64,000 nucleotides of DNA. Source: CAXTKD01 sp964244885. GTDB taxonomy: Bacteria > Pseudomonadota > Alphaproteobacteria > Sphingomonadales > Sphingomonadaceae. Below the pieces are notes generated by a model. The model did not search any database. It had not been told where the DNA came from and saw only the letters and a program-made list of their open reading frames with translations. The stretch is taken from the NCBI GenBank assembly GCA_964244885.1, contig CAXTKD010000007.1:62001-126000 (forward strand), given 5' to 3'. The position numbers and the translations under genes were made by a program. Every line of letters begins with the position of its first letter. The first letter of the stretch is position 1. Positions 44,124 to 52,073 of this stretch are shown here, piece after piece.

Positions 44124-45113
44124 TTAGGTTCTGTCATCAATGTTAGTCCACGTCCGCGCTGGTGAGGCAATAATAGCCCGTCGGAGCCCTTCGTCGACAG
44201 AGACGGGAGGCGACCAATTGAGGGTTTGACGCGTTTTTCGAATATCCACCTGCAAGCTGCCGAGAAGGCGTTGCGCGACAGCGCTTTGGCCAACGGCCAA
44301 TGCGGCAAAGCGAAGAAGTGTGGTAGAGACGGAGATCAGGCGTGCGCGCTTGCCGATCGAGGCGGCCATCCGACGAAGAAGGTCGGCTGTCGACAAGTCG
44401 TGGCCATCGCTACCGAGGAACGTCTCGTTGGCGGCGAGAGGATGTTCTATGCACTTGATAAGCAAATCGACGAGATTATCGATCGAGACGAGACTGCGGC
44501 GGTTTTGCTCCACACCCCCTAGCGGTAGAGGTATGCCGGATTCGATCCAGCGAACCATGGCCGCAAAATTCGCCTTTACTCCCGGCCCGTAGACCAGCGG
44601 CGGACGAACGATCACATGTTCCATCGAAGTTTGAGTTGACAGTTGACGTAGTCCATCCTCAGCTTCGTTCTTTGAGATCCCGTAGGGATCCCGTGGAGAT
44701 GGCGCGTCGCTAGCATGGAATGGCCGGCCCGCAGGTGTGGAATCGCCATTCACCTTGATCGAGCTCAAAAAGATAAATCGCCGAACACCGACTGCAGCCG
44801 CTTCCCTTGCAAGGTGGAGGGTGCCCTCCGTATTCACTGCTCGAAACGCAGCGAGTGACTCCGCAGTCTTGTCGCGCATCATGTGTACGCGAGCTGCACA
44901 GTGAACTATGCAGTCGACACCTGTGAGCGCGGTCGTCCAATCCGTATTTGGGCCTATGTCATCAATGATAACGACTCGGTGGCCGTGGTTGCTATGGCTG
45001 GGGAGGGTCGTGCGCACCACGCGGACGACTGGTACGCCACACCGATCCAATGCATTGCTCAACGCTTGCCCGATGAAGCCCGTTGCGCCCGTGATCATCA
45101 CGGCGCCAGTCAT
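44124..45113 (-). CDS. SDR-family 4-keto-sugar reductase (WbpV/WreQ-like)
   Basis: The 329-residue SDR has MITGATGFIGQALSNAL, CIVHCAARVHMMRDK, FIFLSSIKVNGDST and PYGISKNEAEDGL with the Tyr-x-x-x-Lys pair. This set, together with VRPPLVYGPGVKANF, matches WbpV/WbpK and WreQ, which reduce the 4-keto intermediate to UDP-QuiNAc or UDP-FucNAc. The C4 outcome cannot be read from sequence. Its ATG overlaps the stop of the GT4 gene (ATGA). Confidence 0.85.
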   Translation of the reverse strand: MTGAVMITGATGFIGQALSNALDRCGVPVVRVVRTTLPSHSNHGHRVVIIDDIGPNTDWTTALTGVDCIVHCAARVHMMRDKTAESLAAFRAVNTEGTLHLAREAAAVGVRRFIFLSSIKVNGDSTPAGRPFHASDAPSPRDPYGISKNEAEDGLRQLSTQTSMEHVIVRPPLVYGPGVKANFAAMVRWIESGIPLPLGGVEQNRRSLVSIDNLVDLLIKCIEHPLAANETFLGSDGHDLSTADLLRRMAASIGKRARLISVSTTLLRFAALAVGQSAVAQRLLGSLQVDIRKTRQTLNWSPPVSVDEGLRRAIIASPARTWTNIDDRT

Positions 45114-46288
45114 ACGGCAACCGATAATATGTCGCGCGCCATCGCTCGCATGATCGTCGTGCGTGCGAAGCGCTCGCAGAACGCTCTACGGTCGCTGACA
45201 TTCGACTTGCTCAGTAGGCGGCTAACCGCGTCGGCCATGCCGACTGGATCGCACGGAGCAAAAACCTCAACCCCTGGAAGATGAGTTCTCAGGAACTCCG
45301 CCGGATATCCGGCGACGCCCGCAAGAATCGCCTTTCCTGTAGCCGCATACTCGAACAGCTTTGAGGGAAGAACCTTGTGAAAGGCTGCATGGTCGTTCAG
45401 GTGGAGGAAGAGGATGTCGGCGTCCCTATAATGCTCGAAGAGCTGGCTGCGAGGCACGGGGTCGAGGATCTGCACGTTATTAAGACTGGCTTTGGCGACC
45501 GCGCTCTCCAGCGCGATCCGCCGCCCGCCATCCCCAATCAGTCTGATCCGCGCCTTTTCTGCGAGAAGGCGACCCGCTTTCGGAACAATGGCGTGCAGCC
45601 CCTGCCCATCGCCAATGTTGCCTGCATAAACGATTAATGGCAACGCATCCCGGACGCCGTCTTTCTTGCCAAAATCAAGTCTCATAAACTCGTCGTCGAT
45701 ACCGTTGGTGAAACCCCGATAAGTCTGGTGGGGCGCCACTCGCTTCGCATGAGGAAGAAAGCCGTCTGAGACGAGATTTACCCTGTGCGCGCTTGTGAGC
45801 GCATATTTCTCGAGCCGTCGAAAAAGTGGCAGTGATACCGAAAGCGCCTGTCCTGATATCAGGTCTGACAGTGTGTCGGTGAAGAGGTCCCGGACGTCGA
45901 GATAAAGCGGGCGACCAATGCGCTTGGCGATATACGTCGCGAGTACCGCAGTCATCAGACGAGACGATGTAGCTAGAACAATGTCCCAAGTTTGGTCCTT
46001 GGTCCTACGGATTACCTCGCGAGCGAAGGTGGAAAATGCTCTCGCCTGATCCGCGATGCCACTCTTATGGGGCGGCAGTGGAACTCGCTGGATGCGAAGC
46101 CCCTGATGTTTCTCAAAGGCAGACGTTTCCGTCACGTGGGACTGGTAACGATTCGGACGCGTGGTGATCATGTCGATCTCCAGCCCAGTCCCGCCTTCGC
46201 TGATCAACGCATCGACTAGCGCTTTCGCCCTAAAGGACCCGGCTGAAAGATCGGGAGGATAATAAAAGGAGATGAAAAGGATTCGCAT
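45110..46288 (-). CDS. Glycosyltransferase family 4 (WbuB-like)
   Basis: This 392-residue GT-B enzyme starts ILFISFYYPPDLSAGSFRAK, the WbuB-like acceptor loop, and has PLYLDVRDLFTDTL, LPLIVYAGNIGDGQGLHAIV, RLIGDGGRRIAL and the donor site HKVLPSKLFEYAATGKAILA with the conserved E of the E-x7-E motif region. WbuB relatives add the second sugar (FucNAc/QuiNAc-type) in O-antigen assembly. It is the only unambiguous glycosyltransferase in the island. Confidence 0.85.
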   Translation of the reverse strand: MRILFISFYYPPDLSAGSFRAKALVDALISEGGTGLEIDMITTRPNRYQSHVTETSAFEKHQGLRIQRVPLPPHKSGIADQARAFSTFAREVIRRTKDQTWDIVLATSSRLMTAVLATYIAKRIGRPLYLDVRDLFTDTLSDLISGQALSVSLPLFRRLEKYALTSAHRVNLVSDGFLPHAKRVAPHQTYRGFTNGIDDEFMRLDFGKKDGVRDALPLIVYAGNIGDGQGLHAIVPKAGRLLAEKARIRLIGDGGRRIALESAVAKASLNNVQILDPVPRSQLFEHYRDADILFLHLNDHAAFHKVLPSKLFEYAATGKAILAGVAGYPAEFLRTHLPGVEVFAPCDPVGMADAVSRLLSKSNVSDRRAFCERFARTTIMRAMARDILSVAV

Positions 46289-46297
46289 ATGAAGGGC

Positions 46298-47404
46298 TTA
46301 AGAGGAGATATTATTGGTAGCTGTCGAACTGCGTGCACGCAGGTCGTCGAGGCAGCGTCCGGCAGTCGCGCCGTCCCAAAGCGCCGGCCGGGCCGGGGAC
46401 GGCCCGTTGTCGGCGAGCGCGGCGTCGAGCGCTTTGACCAGCGTCGGGGCGCACACCAGCCGGTTGGTGCCTTCAGTCACGGTGATCGGCCGTTCGGTGT
46501 TTTCGCGCAGCGTCAGGCACGGGATGCCGAGGTATGTCGTCTCCTCCTGGAGCCCGCCGCTGTCGGTTATTACGACGCAACTGCGCTCGACGGCGGCCAT
46601 GAACGGGCGGTAGCTCATCGGCTCCAGCAACCGGATGTCAGCAGCGGCCAGCCGGTCGAGCAGTCCGAATCGTATCAGCCGCTCGCGGGTTCGCGGGTGA
46701 ACAGGAAAGATCAATGAAAGCCGGCGTGCCGCGTCAAGCAACGCCTCGACTAGCGGCGTCAACGTCGCTTCCGCATCGACATTCGATGGGCGGTGCAAAG
46801 TGACGATGCCGAAGCGGCGTGGCAGATCAAGCGTCGCGGCCTCGACGGCGATGCGCGGGCGGACACGCTCGTAACTGTCGAGCATGATGTTGCCGACGCG
46901 GGTGATGCGCGCTCCGTCAACGCCTTCCGACAGCAGGTTGGCGTCAGCATCGGGCGACGGCGTCCACAGCACATCGGCGATGGCGTCGGTGATGAGGCGG
47001 TTGATCTCTTCCGGCATCGCGCGGTCTCGCGAGCGCAGCCCTGCCTCGAGATGCACGGTGGCGATGCCGAGCTTCGCGCCGACCATCGCGCAGGCAGCGG
47101 TCGAGTTAACGTCGCCAACGACGACCAGCCAGTCGGGCCGGTCGGCAAGCGCGACACGTTCGTAGGCGATCATTACCCCGCCCGTCTGTTCAGCATGGCT
47201 GCCAGAGCCAATCCCCAGATGATGGTCGGGGGGCGGTAGGTCGAGGTCCGCGAAGATGTCATCGGACATATTGGCGTCGTAGTGCTGGCCGGTGTGGATC
47301 AGCGCCGGCGCGAAGTCAGGCGCTGTCGCCAGCGCGTGCCACAAAGGTGCCACTTTCATGAAGTTTGGCCGCGCCGCTGCGATGAGATGAATCTTAGACG
47401 TCAT
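46298..47404 (-). CDS. wecB: UDP-GlcNAc 2-epimerase (non-hydrolysing)
   Basis: The 368-residue enzyme interconverts UDP-GlcNAc and UDP-ManNAc. It has IHLIAAARPNFMKVAPLWHA, LIHTGQHYDANMSD, DVNSTAACAMVGAKLGI, VHLEAGLRSRDRAMPEEINR (catalytic Asp/Glu/His cluster), VTLHRPSNVD, and VITDSGGLQEETTYLGIPCLTLRENTERP. All family catalytic residues are present. GC is high compared with genes at 41-45 kb, so this gene and the 5' part of tviB may have a different origin. The dehydrogenase gene lies directly upstream. Confidence 0.93.
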   Translation of the reverse strand: MTSKIHLIAAARPNFMKVAPLWHALATAPDFAPALIHTGQHYDANMSDDIFADLDLPPPDHHLGIGSGSHAEQTGGVMIAYERVALADRPDWLVVVGDVNSTAACAMVGAKLGIATVHLEAGLRSRDRAMPEEINRLITDAIADVLWTPSPDADANLLSEGVDGARITRVGNIMLDSYERVRPRIAVEAATLDLPRRFGIVTLHRPSNVDAEATLTPLVEALLDAARRLSLIFPVHPRTRERLIRFGLLDRLAAADIRLLEPMSYRPFMAAVERSCVVITDSGGLQEETTYLGIPCLTLRENTERPITVTEGTNRLVCAPTLVKALDAALADNGPSPARPALWDGATAGRCLDDLRARSSTATNNISS

Positions 47405-47441
47405 TACTTTCCTTCGTAAAAAGCTCTTTTATCCTACGGAA

Positions 47442-48728
47442 TCAGAGCTGCCATCTTTTTACGGAAGCTGGCAACTCAACATCGCGCCACATTCCTTTAA
47501 TATCCGCAACCAGCCCTCCGCTAACCAGCAAATTTGCTATCGAACTGCCAGTCAAAGCACGATAGGTAGCATGTGGGACTGCGGCAATAACAGCATCGTA
47601 TTGTAGTGCTAGCGCATGGGAATTTAGAAAGAAGCCATACTCACGCTTTGCTTCAACCGGATCCGCAAGTGGGTCATGCACTGTTATCTCGTGGCCAATC
47701 CACTGCAATCGCCGAACAACATCGATGATGCGAGAATTACGTAAATCAGGAACGTCCTCCTTGAACGTAAGGCCAAGAATGAGCACACGGGATGACTTCT
47801 TCAGTTGAGAGTGTATTTGATCGGCAATCCAACATCCCATATTGTCGTTAAGTCTACGTCCCGCAAGAATCACTTCCGGATCGTGACCGAGCTGCTGAGC
47901 CTTATAGCTAAGATAATATGGGTCAACGCCAATGCAGTGTCCGCCAACAAGCCCGGGTTGGAATTTTAGGAAATTCCATTTTGTACTCGCCGCATCAAGC
48001 ACGTCGTAAATCGATATGCCGATCTTTTGAAAAATCTGCGCGATCTCATTCATAAAGGCGATATTGATGTCGCGCTGGGCATTCTCGATAACCTTGGCGG
48101 CCTCGGCCGCCTTGATCGAGGCAGCTTTGAAGGTGCCGCCGGTGGTGATCGTTCCGTAGAGTTCAGCCAAGGCCTCGGCTATCCGGGGGTTTTCGCCCGA
48201 CACCACCTTGGTGATCTTGTCGACAGTGTGCTCGCGGTCGCCGGGGTTGATGCGTTCCGGACTGTAGCCAAGAAAAAAGTCGGTGCCGCGCTTGAGGCCA
48301 GACAGCCTCTCTAGCTCGGGGCCGCAGAGGTCTTCAGTGACGCCGGGATAGACGGTGCTCTCGTAGACGACAATCGCGCCGGCGCCGGCCTTGAGGATGC
48401 CGGCGAGCGCGCGCGTTGCGCTGAGCACCGGATTGAGATCCGGCTGGTTCGCGGCGTCGACCGGAGTTGGCACGGTGACGATGTAGATCGACGCCTCGCG
48501 GCAATCCTCCATGTTCGTCGTGTAGCGTAGCTTGCTCGCCTTCAAACGGTCGCTCTCGATCTCGCGTGTGCGGTCATGGCCGTTGCGTAGTTCGGCCACG
48601 CGACCGGCGTCGATGTCGAGGCCAAGGCAATCGAAATGTCTTGCCATCGCGACAGCGAGCGGCAGGCCGACATAGCCAAGGCCGACAACGACGACGCGTG
48701 TCTCGGGGCCGATGACGATTTCAGGCAT
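47442..48728 (-). CDS. tviB: UDP-HexNAc 6-dehydrogenase (TviB/WbpO type)
   Basis: The start at 48728 gives 428 residues beginning PEIVIGPETRVVVVGLGYVG; an upstream extension to 48878 is unconserved. Motifs are VTVPTPVDAANQPDLNPV, VYESTVYPGVTEDLCGPEL, FLGYSPERINPGDREHT and the active-site VGGHCIGVDPYYLSYKA. The YESTVYPG and PERINPGD signatures fit TviB/WbpO (UDP-GlcNAc or UDP-GalNAc to the uronic acid) better than WecC. With a 2-epimerase next door, ManNAcA is also possible; substrate choice is unresolved. The last third of the gene is noticeably lower in GC than the first. Confidence 0.88.
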   Translation of the reverse strand: MPEIVIGPETRVVVVGLGYVGLPLAVAMARHFDCLGLDIDAGRVAELRNGHDRTREIESDRLKASKLRYTTNMEDCREASIYIVTVPTPVDAANQPDLNPVLSATRALAGILKAGAGAIVVYESTVYPGVTEDLCGPELERLSGLKRGTDFFLGYSPERINPGDREHTVDKITKVVSGENPRIAEALAELYGTITTGGTFKAASIKAAEAAKVIENAQRDINIAFMNEIAQIFQKIGISIYDVLDAASTKWNFLKFQPGLVGGHCIGVDPYYLSYKAQQLGHDPEVILAGRRLNDNMGCWIADQIHSQLKKSSRVLILGLTFKEDVPDLRNSRIIDVVRRLQWIGHEITVHDPLADPVEAKREYGFFLNSHALALQYDAVIAAVPHATYRALTGSSIANLLVSGGLVADIKGMWRDVELPASVKRWQL

Positions 48729-49156
48729 GCTTGTTTGCGGCTCCGTTGGATGCGCCCGGTGGAATGACGGGCGATGGTGGTTGCTCGGGCTCAAAGCTCG
48801 GAATTTGACCCGTTCCTGCCGCTCTATGGAGCCGGGTTTGAGGTCGACAACACTGCAGGCACTGTGGCCGAATCCCAAGAAGTAGGCGCCGGAGATGACA
48901 TGGTCAGTCGCATTCGCGGGGCTCGTAGCTTCTTTCAGCGGGCTTCGCCAGCCGAGTTGCGTCCGCGCCCATGGTTAGGAGGGCATGCATCTGGCTCTGC
49001 CAAGATAGGAAGGCGGACTTCTAATATAACTCGATCGCCCCCGTGCAGATAGCGGCGGTTCTCGCTGTCATGTAGTGCAGAGGGAATCGGGTCTGCAGAA
49101 GCGCGACATCGCCCGCCGGTTTCGCCGGATGCCAAGGAACTTGAAGAGCCGTACGC
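48729..49156. other. Gene-free gap upstream of the polysaccharide operon
   Basis: About 430 bases lie between the start of tviB and the aceA terminator. No open frame with recognisable content is present on either strand. The promoter of the wecB/tviB operon should be here. An AT-rich TTATATTAG on the minus strand near 49022-49030 could be a -10 region but has no clear -35. The composition is intermediate between island and core. Confidence 0.4.
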
Positions 49157-49160
49157 GGAA

Positions 49161-49186
49161 ACGCCCGCCGGTGTCCCGGCGGGCGT
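49161..49186 (-). terminator. Terminator of aceA
   Basis: ACGCCCGCCGG-tgt-CCCGGCGGGCGT forms an 11-12 bp stem, followed on the minus strand by TTTCC. It lies 25 bases after the isocitrate lyase stop codon. Confidence 0.7.
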
Positions 49187-49210
49187 CCCCTCCTCCCCAA
49201 GAGCCCTGCC

Positions 49211-50488
49211 TCAGTGCGCGGTTTCGAACTGCGCGGCTTCAGTCGATTCCCTGAGCGCCGTGGTCGACGAGGTGCCGCCCGAGATCGCCTCGGCGACGGC
49301 GTCGAAATAGCCGGTGCCGACTTCGCGCTGGTGGCGTGTCGCGGTGTAGCCGTTGGCTTCGCTGGCGAACTCGGCCTGCTGGAGCTCCGAATAGGCAGCC
49401 ATGCCGCGATCCCTGTAGCCGCGCGCCAGCTCGTACATGCCGTGGTTGAGGCTGTGGAAGCCCGCCAAGGTCACGAACTGATATTTGTAGCCCATCGCGC
49501 CCAGCTCGCGCTGGAACTTGGCGATCGTGTCCTTCCCCAGGTTCTTCTCCCAGTTGAAGCTCGGCGAGCAATTATAGGCGAGCATCTTGTTGGGGTATTG
49601 CTTGCGGATCGCCTCGGCGAAGCGCCTGGCGTCATCGAGGTTCGGGTGGCTGGTCTCCCACCACAAAAGGTCGGCATGCGGCGCGAAGGCGAGGCCGCGC
49701 TTGATGCAATGGTCGACGCCGGTGCCGGGCTTCAGCCGGAAGAAACCCTCGGGCGTGCGCTCGCCGGTCAGGAACTCGTGGTCGCGCTCGTCGATGTTGG
49801 AAGTGATGAGCATCGCGCTTTCGGCGTCGGTGCGCGCGCAGATGATCGTCGGCACGCCGCAGACGTCCGCCGCGAGCCGCGCCGAATCGAGGTTGCGGAT
49901 GTGCGCCTGCGTCGGGATGAGCACCTTGCCGCCGAGGTGGCCGCACTTTTTCTCCGAGGCGAGCTGGTCCTCGTAGTGAACGCCCGCCGCGCCGGCGGCG
50001 ATATAGGCCTTCATGATCTCGAAGCAGTTCAAGGGCCCGCCGAAGCCGGCCTCGGCGTCGGCGACGATCGGGGCGAACCAGTCGCGGCTGACCTTGCCCT
50101 CGCTGTGCTCGATCTGGTCGGCGCGCTGGAGGGCGTTGTTGATTCGCTTGCACAGCTCGGGGCCGGCGTTCGCGGGATAGAGCGACTGGTCGGGGTACAT
50201 CGCGCCCGCGGTGTTGGCGTCGGCGGCGACCTGCCAGCCGGAGAGGTAGATGGCCTTGAGGCCGGCGCGGACCTGCTGCATCGCCTGGTTGCCCGTCATC
50301 GCGCCGAGCGAATTGATGTAGGGCTCGCTGTGCAGCAGCTCCCACAGCTTGTTCGCGCCGCGCGCCGCCAGCGTGTAGGCGATCGGCAGCGAGCCGCGCA
50401 GCCGCTCGACGTCGGCCGCGGTGTACGGACGCTCGATGCCGTCGAAGCGGCCGGCGGGGGCGGGGATCAGATCGTCGAACCTGGTCAT
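49211..50488 (-). CDS. aceA: Isocitrate lyase
   Basis: This 425-residue enzyme splits isocitrate to glyoxylate and succinate in the glyoxylate bypass for growth on acetate or fatty acids. It has the catalytic KKCGHLGGK with the active Cys near residue 179, SGWQVAADANTAGAMYPDQS, PIVADAEAGFGGPLNCFE and LAYNCSPSFNW. The length fits the short bacterial (AceA) subfamily. GAGGA lies about seven bases before the ATG. The divergent gene at 50659 encodes a regulator of the family that controls this pathway. Confidence 0.95.
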   Translation of the reverse strand: MTRFDDLIPAPAGRFDGIERPYTAADVERLRGSLPIAYTLAARGANKLWELLHSEPYINSLGAMTGNQAMQQVRAGLKAIYLSGWQVAADANTAGAMYPDQSLYPANAGPELCKRINNALQRADQIEHSEGKVSRDWFAPIVADAEAGFGGPLNCFEIMKAYIAAGAAGVHYEDQLASEKKCGHLGGKVLIPTQAHIRNLDSARLAADVCGVPTIICARTDAESAMLITSNIDERDHEFLTGERTPEGFFRLKPGTGVDHCIKRGLAFAPHADLLWWETSHPNLDDARRFAEAIRKQYPNKMLAYNCSPSFNWEKNLGKDTIAKFQRELGAMGYKYQFVTLAGFHSLNHGMYELARGYRDRGMAAYSELQQAEFASEANGYTATRHQREVGTGYFDAVAEAISGGTSSTTALRESTEAAQFETAH

Positions 50489-50658
50489 CGCAATTCCTCA
50501 ACTCGATTTTTACAACGCTGTTGCAACGAATGCCGCAAGCGCCTGCCGCCTCCTAGAGCCGACGGAAACCAAGCCGTCAACAAGCGCACGTACAAATCGT
50601 GTTGACCTGTGCGCCTTCTGACGGAATGATGTGAAACATTGTCAATAAGGCATACAAG
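50489..50658. promoter_or_regulatory. aceA-regulator divergent promoter region
   Basis: For the regulator, TTGACC (50602-50607) and AATGAT (50625-50630) are 17 bases apart, a plausible sigma-70 pair. For aceA, a minus-strand TTGACG (50580-50575) lies 17 bases from a weak TCTAGG. CAAC-GCT-GTTG (about 50513-50523) is a small palindrome that, with the downstream TTGCAAC, could be the regulator's operator, because RamB/ScfR proteins act at this type of site. These are pattern-based suggestions. Confidence 0.4.
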
Positions 50659-52071
50659 ATGGCGAGCCTGCCGCAGGACCGAAAGTTGTTCGCCGGGCCG
50701 CGCCTGCGCCGCCTGCGGCTGCAGCTCGCGCTGACCCAGAGCCGGATGGCCGACGACCTCGGCGTGTCGGTGAGCTACCTCAACCTGATCGAGCGCAACC
50801 AGCGACCGCTCACCGCCGGGGTGCTGCTGCGGCTGGCGCAGGCCTATAACATCGACCTGCGCCAGCTGACCGGCGACGACAGCGAGCGCGCCGCCGACGA
50901 CGTGCGGCAGATGCTCGCCGATCCGCTGTTGCGCGGGCTGGAGGTCGGGCGGTCCGAGGTTCACGATTTCGTCGAATCGTGCCCGAGCATGGCGCAGGCG
51001 ATGGCGCGGCTCTACGCGGCGTGGCGCGACCGGGGGCAGGCGCCGGGCGACGAGGCGGAGAGCGCCAGCGCCGGGCCGCTGGAGGCGGTGCGTGCCTTCA
51101 TCCAGGAGCGGCGCAATCATTTTCCAGACGTGGAGGCGCGCGCCGAGGCGCTGGCCGACGAGCTGCGGCTGGCGCCGGGCGGGCTCGGGCACGCGCTCGG
51201 CGAGCGGCTGCGCGGGCGGCACGGGCTGTCGGTGCGCGTCCTGCCGGTCGACGTGATGCCGGGGCATCTCCGCCGGCTCGACCTGCACGGCCGCCAGCTC
51301 CAGCTGTCCGAGCTGCTCGACGAGCCGTCGCGGGTGTTCGCCGCCGCCTATCAGACCGGGCTGATCGAGGCGAAGGCCGAGATCGAGGCGGCGACGGCGG
51401 CGGCGGACTTCGCCGACCGGACGGCGACCCGGCTGCTGACGCAGAACCTCGCCAGCTATTTCGCCGCCGCCGTGATGATGCCCTACGCGCGCTTCCACGC
51501 GGCGGCCGAATCGACGGGCTATGACCTGGAGCTGCTCGCCCGGCGCTTCGGCGCGGGGTTCGAGCAGGTGGCGCACCGGCTGACGACCTTGCAGCGGCCG
51601 GGGAGCCGGGGGGTGCCGTTCTTCCTGATCCGGGTCGACCGGGCGGGCAACGTCTCGAAGCGATTCGCGGCGGGGCGCTTTCCGTTCGCGACCTACGGCG
51701 GGACCTGCCCTTTGTGGTCGGTGCACGGCGCGTTCGACAAGCCGGGCGAGCTGCTCACCCAGGCGATCGAGATGGAGGACGGCGCGCGCTACCTGTCGAT
51801 CGCGCGGACCGTGCACCCGCACGCGGCGCCGGCGGGCGCGGTGCGGCCGCAGTTCGCGGTGGCGCTGGGCTGCGAGCTCGGCCACGCGCACGGGTTGGTC
51901 TACGCGCGGGGGATCGACCTCGACGCGCCGCGAGTGACGCCGATCGGGGTGACGTGCACGCTGTGCGAACGGGCGGAGTGTCGGCAGAGATCGGCGCCGC
52001 CGGCGAGCCGGCGGCTGGTGGTGGATGAGCGGAGCCGGGGGGAGAGTGCGTTTCGGTTTGGCGATGGCTGA
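50659..52071 (+). CDS. XRE-family short-chain fatty acyl-CoA regulator (ScfR/RamB type)
   Basis: The 470-residue protein has an N-terminal helix-turn-helix (LRRLRLQLALTQSRMADDLG, then SVSYLNLIERNQRPLTAGVLL, residues 18-65), an ImmA/IrrE-like middle, and a C-terminal ScfR domain with four Cys near the end (VTCTLCERAECRQR). Members such as RamB repress glyoxylate-cycle genes and respond to acyl-CoA. Divergence from aceA supports control of isocitrate lyase. It ends two bases before the yjbH-like gene on the other strand. Confidence 0.88.
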   Translation: MASLPQDRKLFAGPRLRRLRLQLALTQSRMADDLGVSVSYLNLIERNQRPLTAGVLLRLAQAYNIDLRQLTGDDSERAADDVRQMLADPLLRGLEVGRSEVHDFVESCPSMAQAMARLYAAWRDRGQAPGDEAESASAGPLEAVRAFIQERRNHFPDVEARAEALADELRLAPGGLGHALGERLRGRHGLSVRVLPVDVMPGHLRRLDLHGRQLQLSELLDEPSRVFAAAYQTGLIEAKAEIEAATAAADFADRTATRLLTQNLASYFAAAVMMPYARFHAAAESTGYDLELLARRFGAGFEQVAHRLTTLQRPGSRGVPFFLIRVDRAGNVSKRFAAGRFPFATYGGTCPLWSVHGAFDKPGELLTQAIEMEDGARYLSIARTVHPHAAPAGAVRPQFAVALGCELGHAHGLVYARGIDLDAPRVTPIGVTCTLCERAECRQRSAPPASRRLVVDERSRGESAFRFGDG

Positions 52072-52073
52072 GC

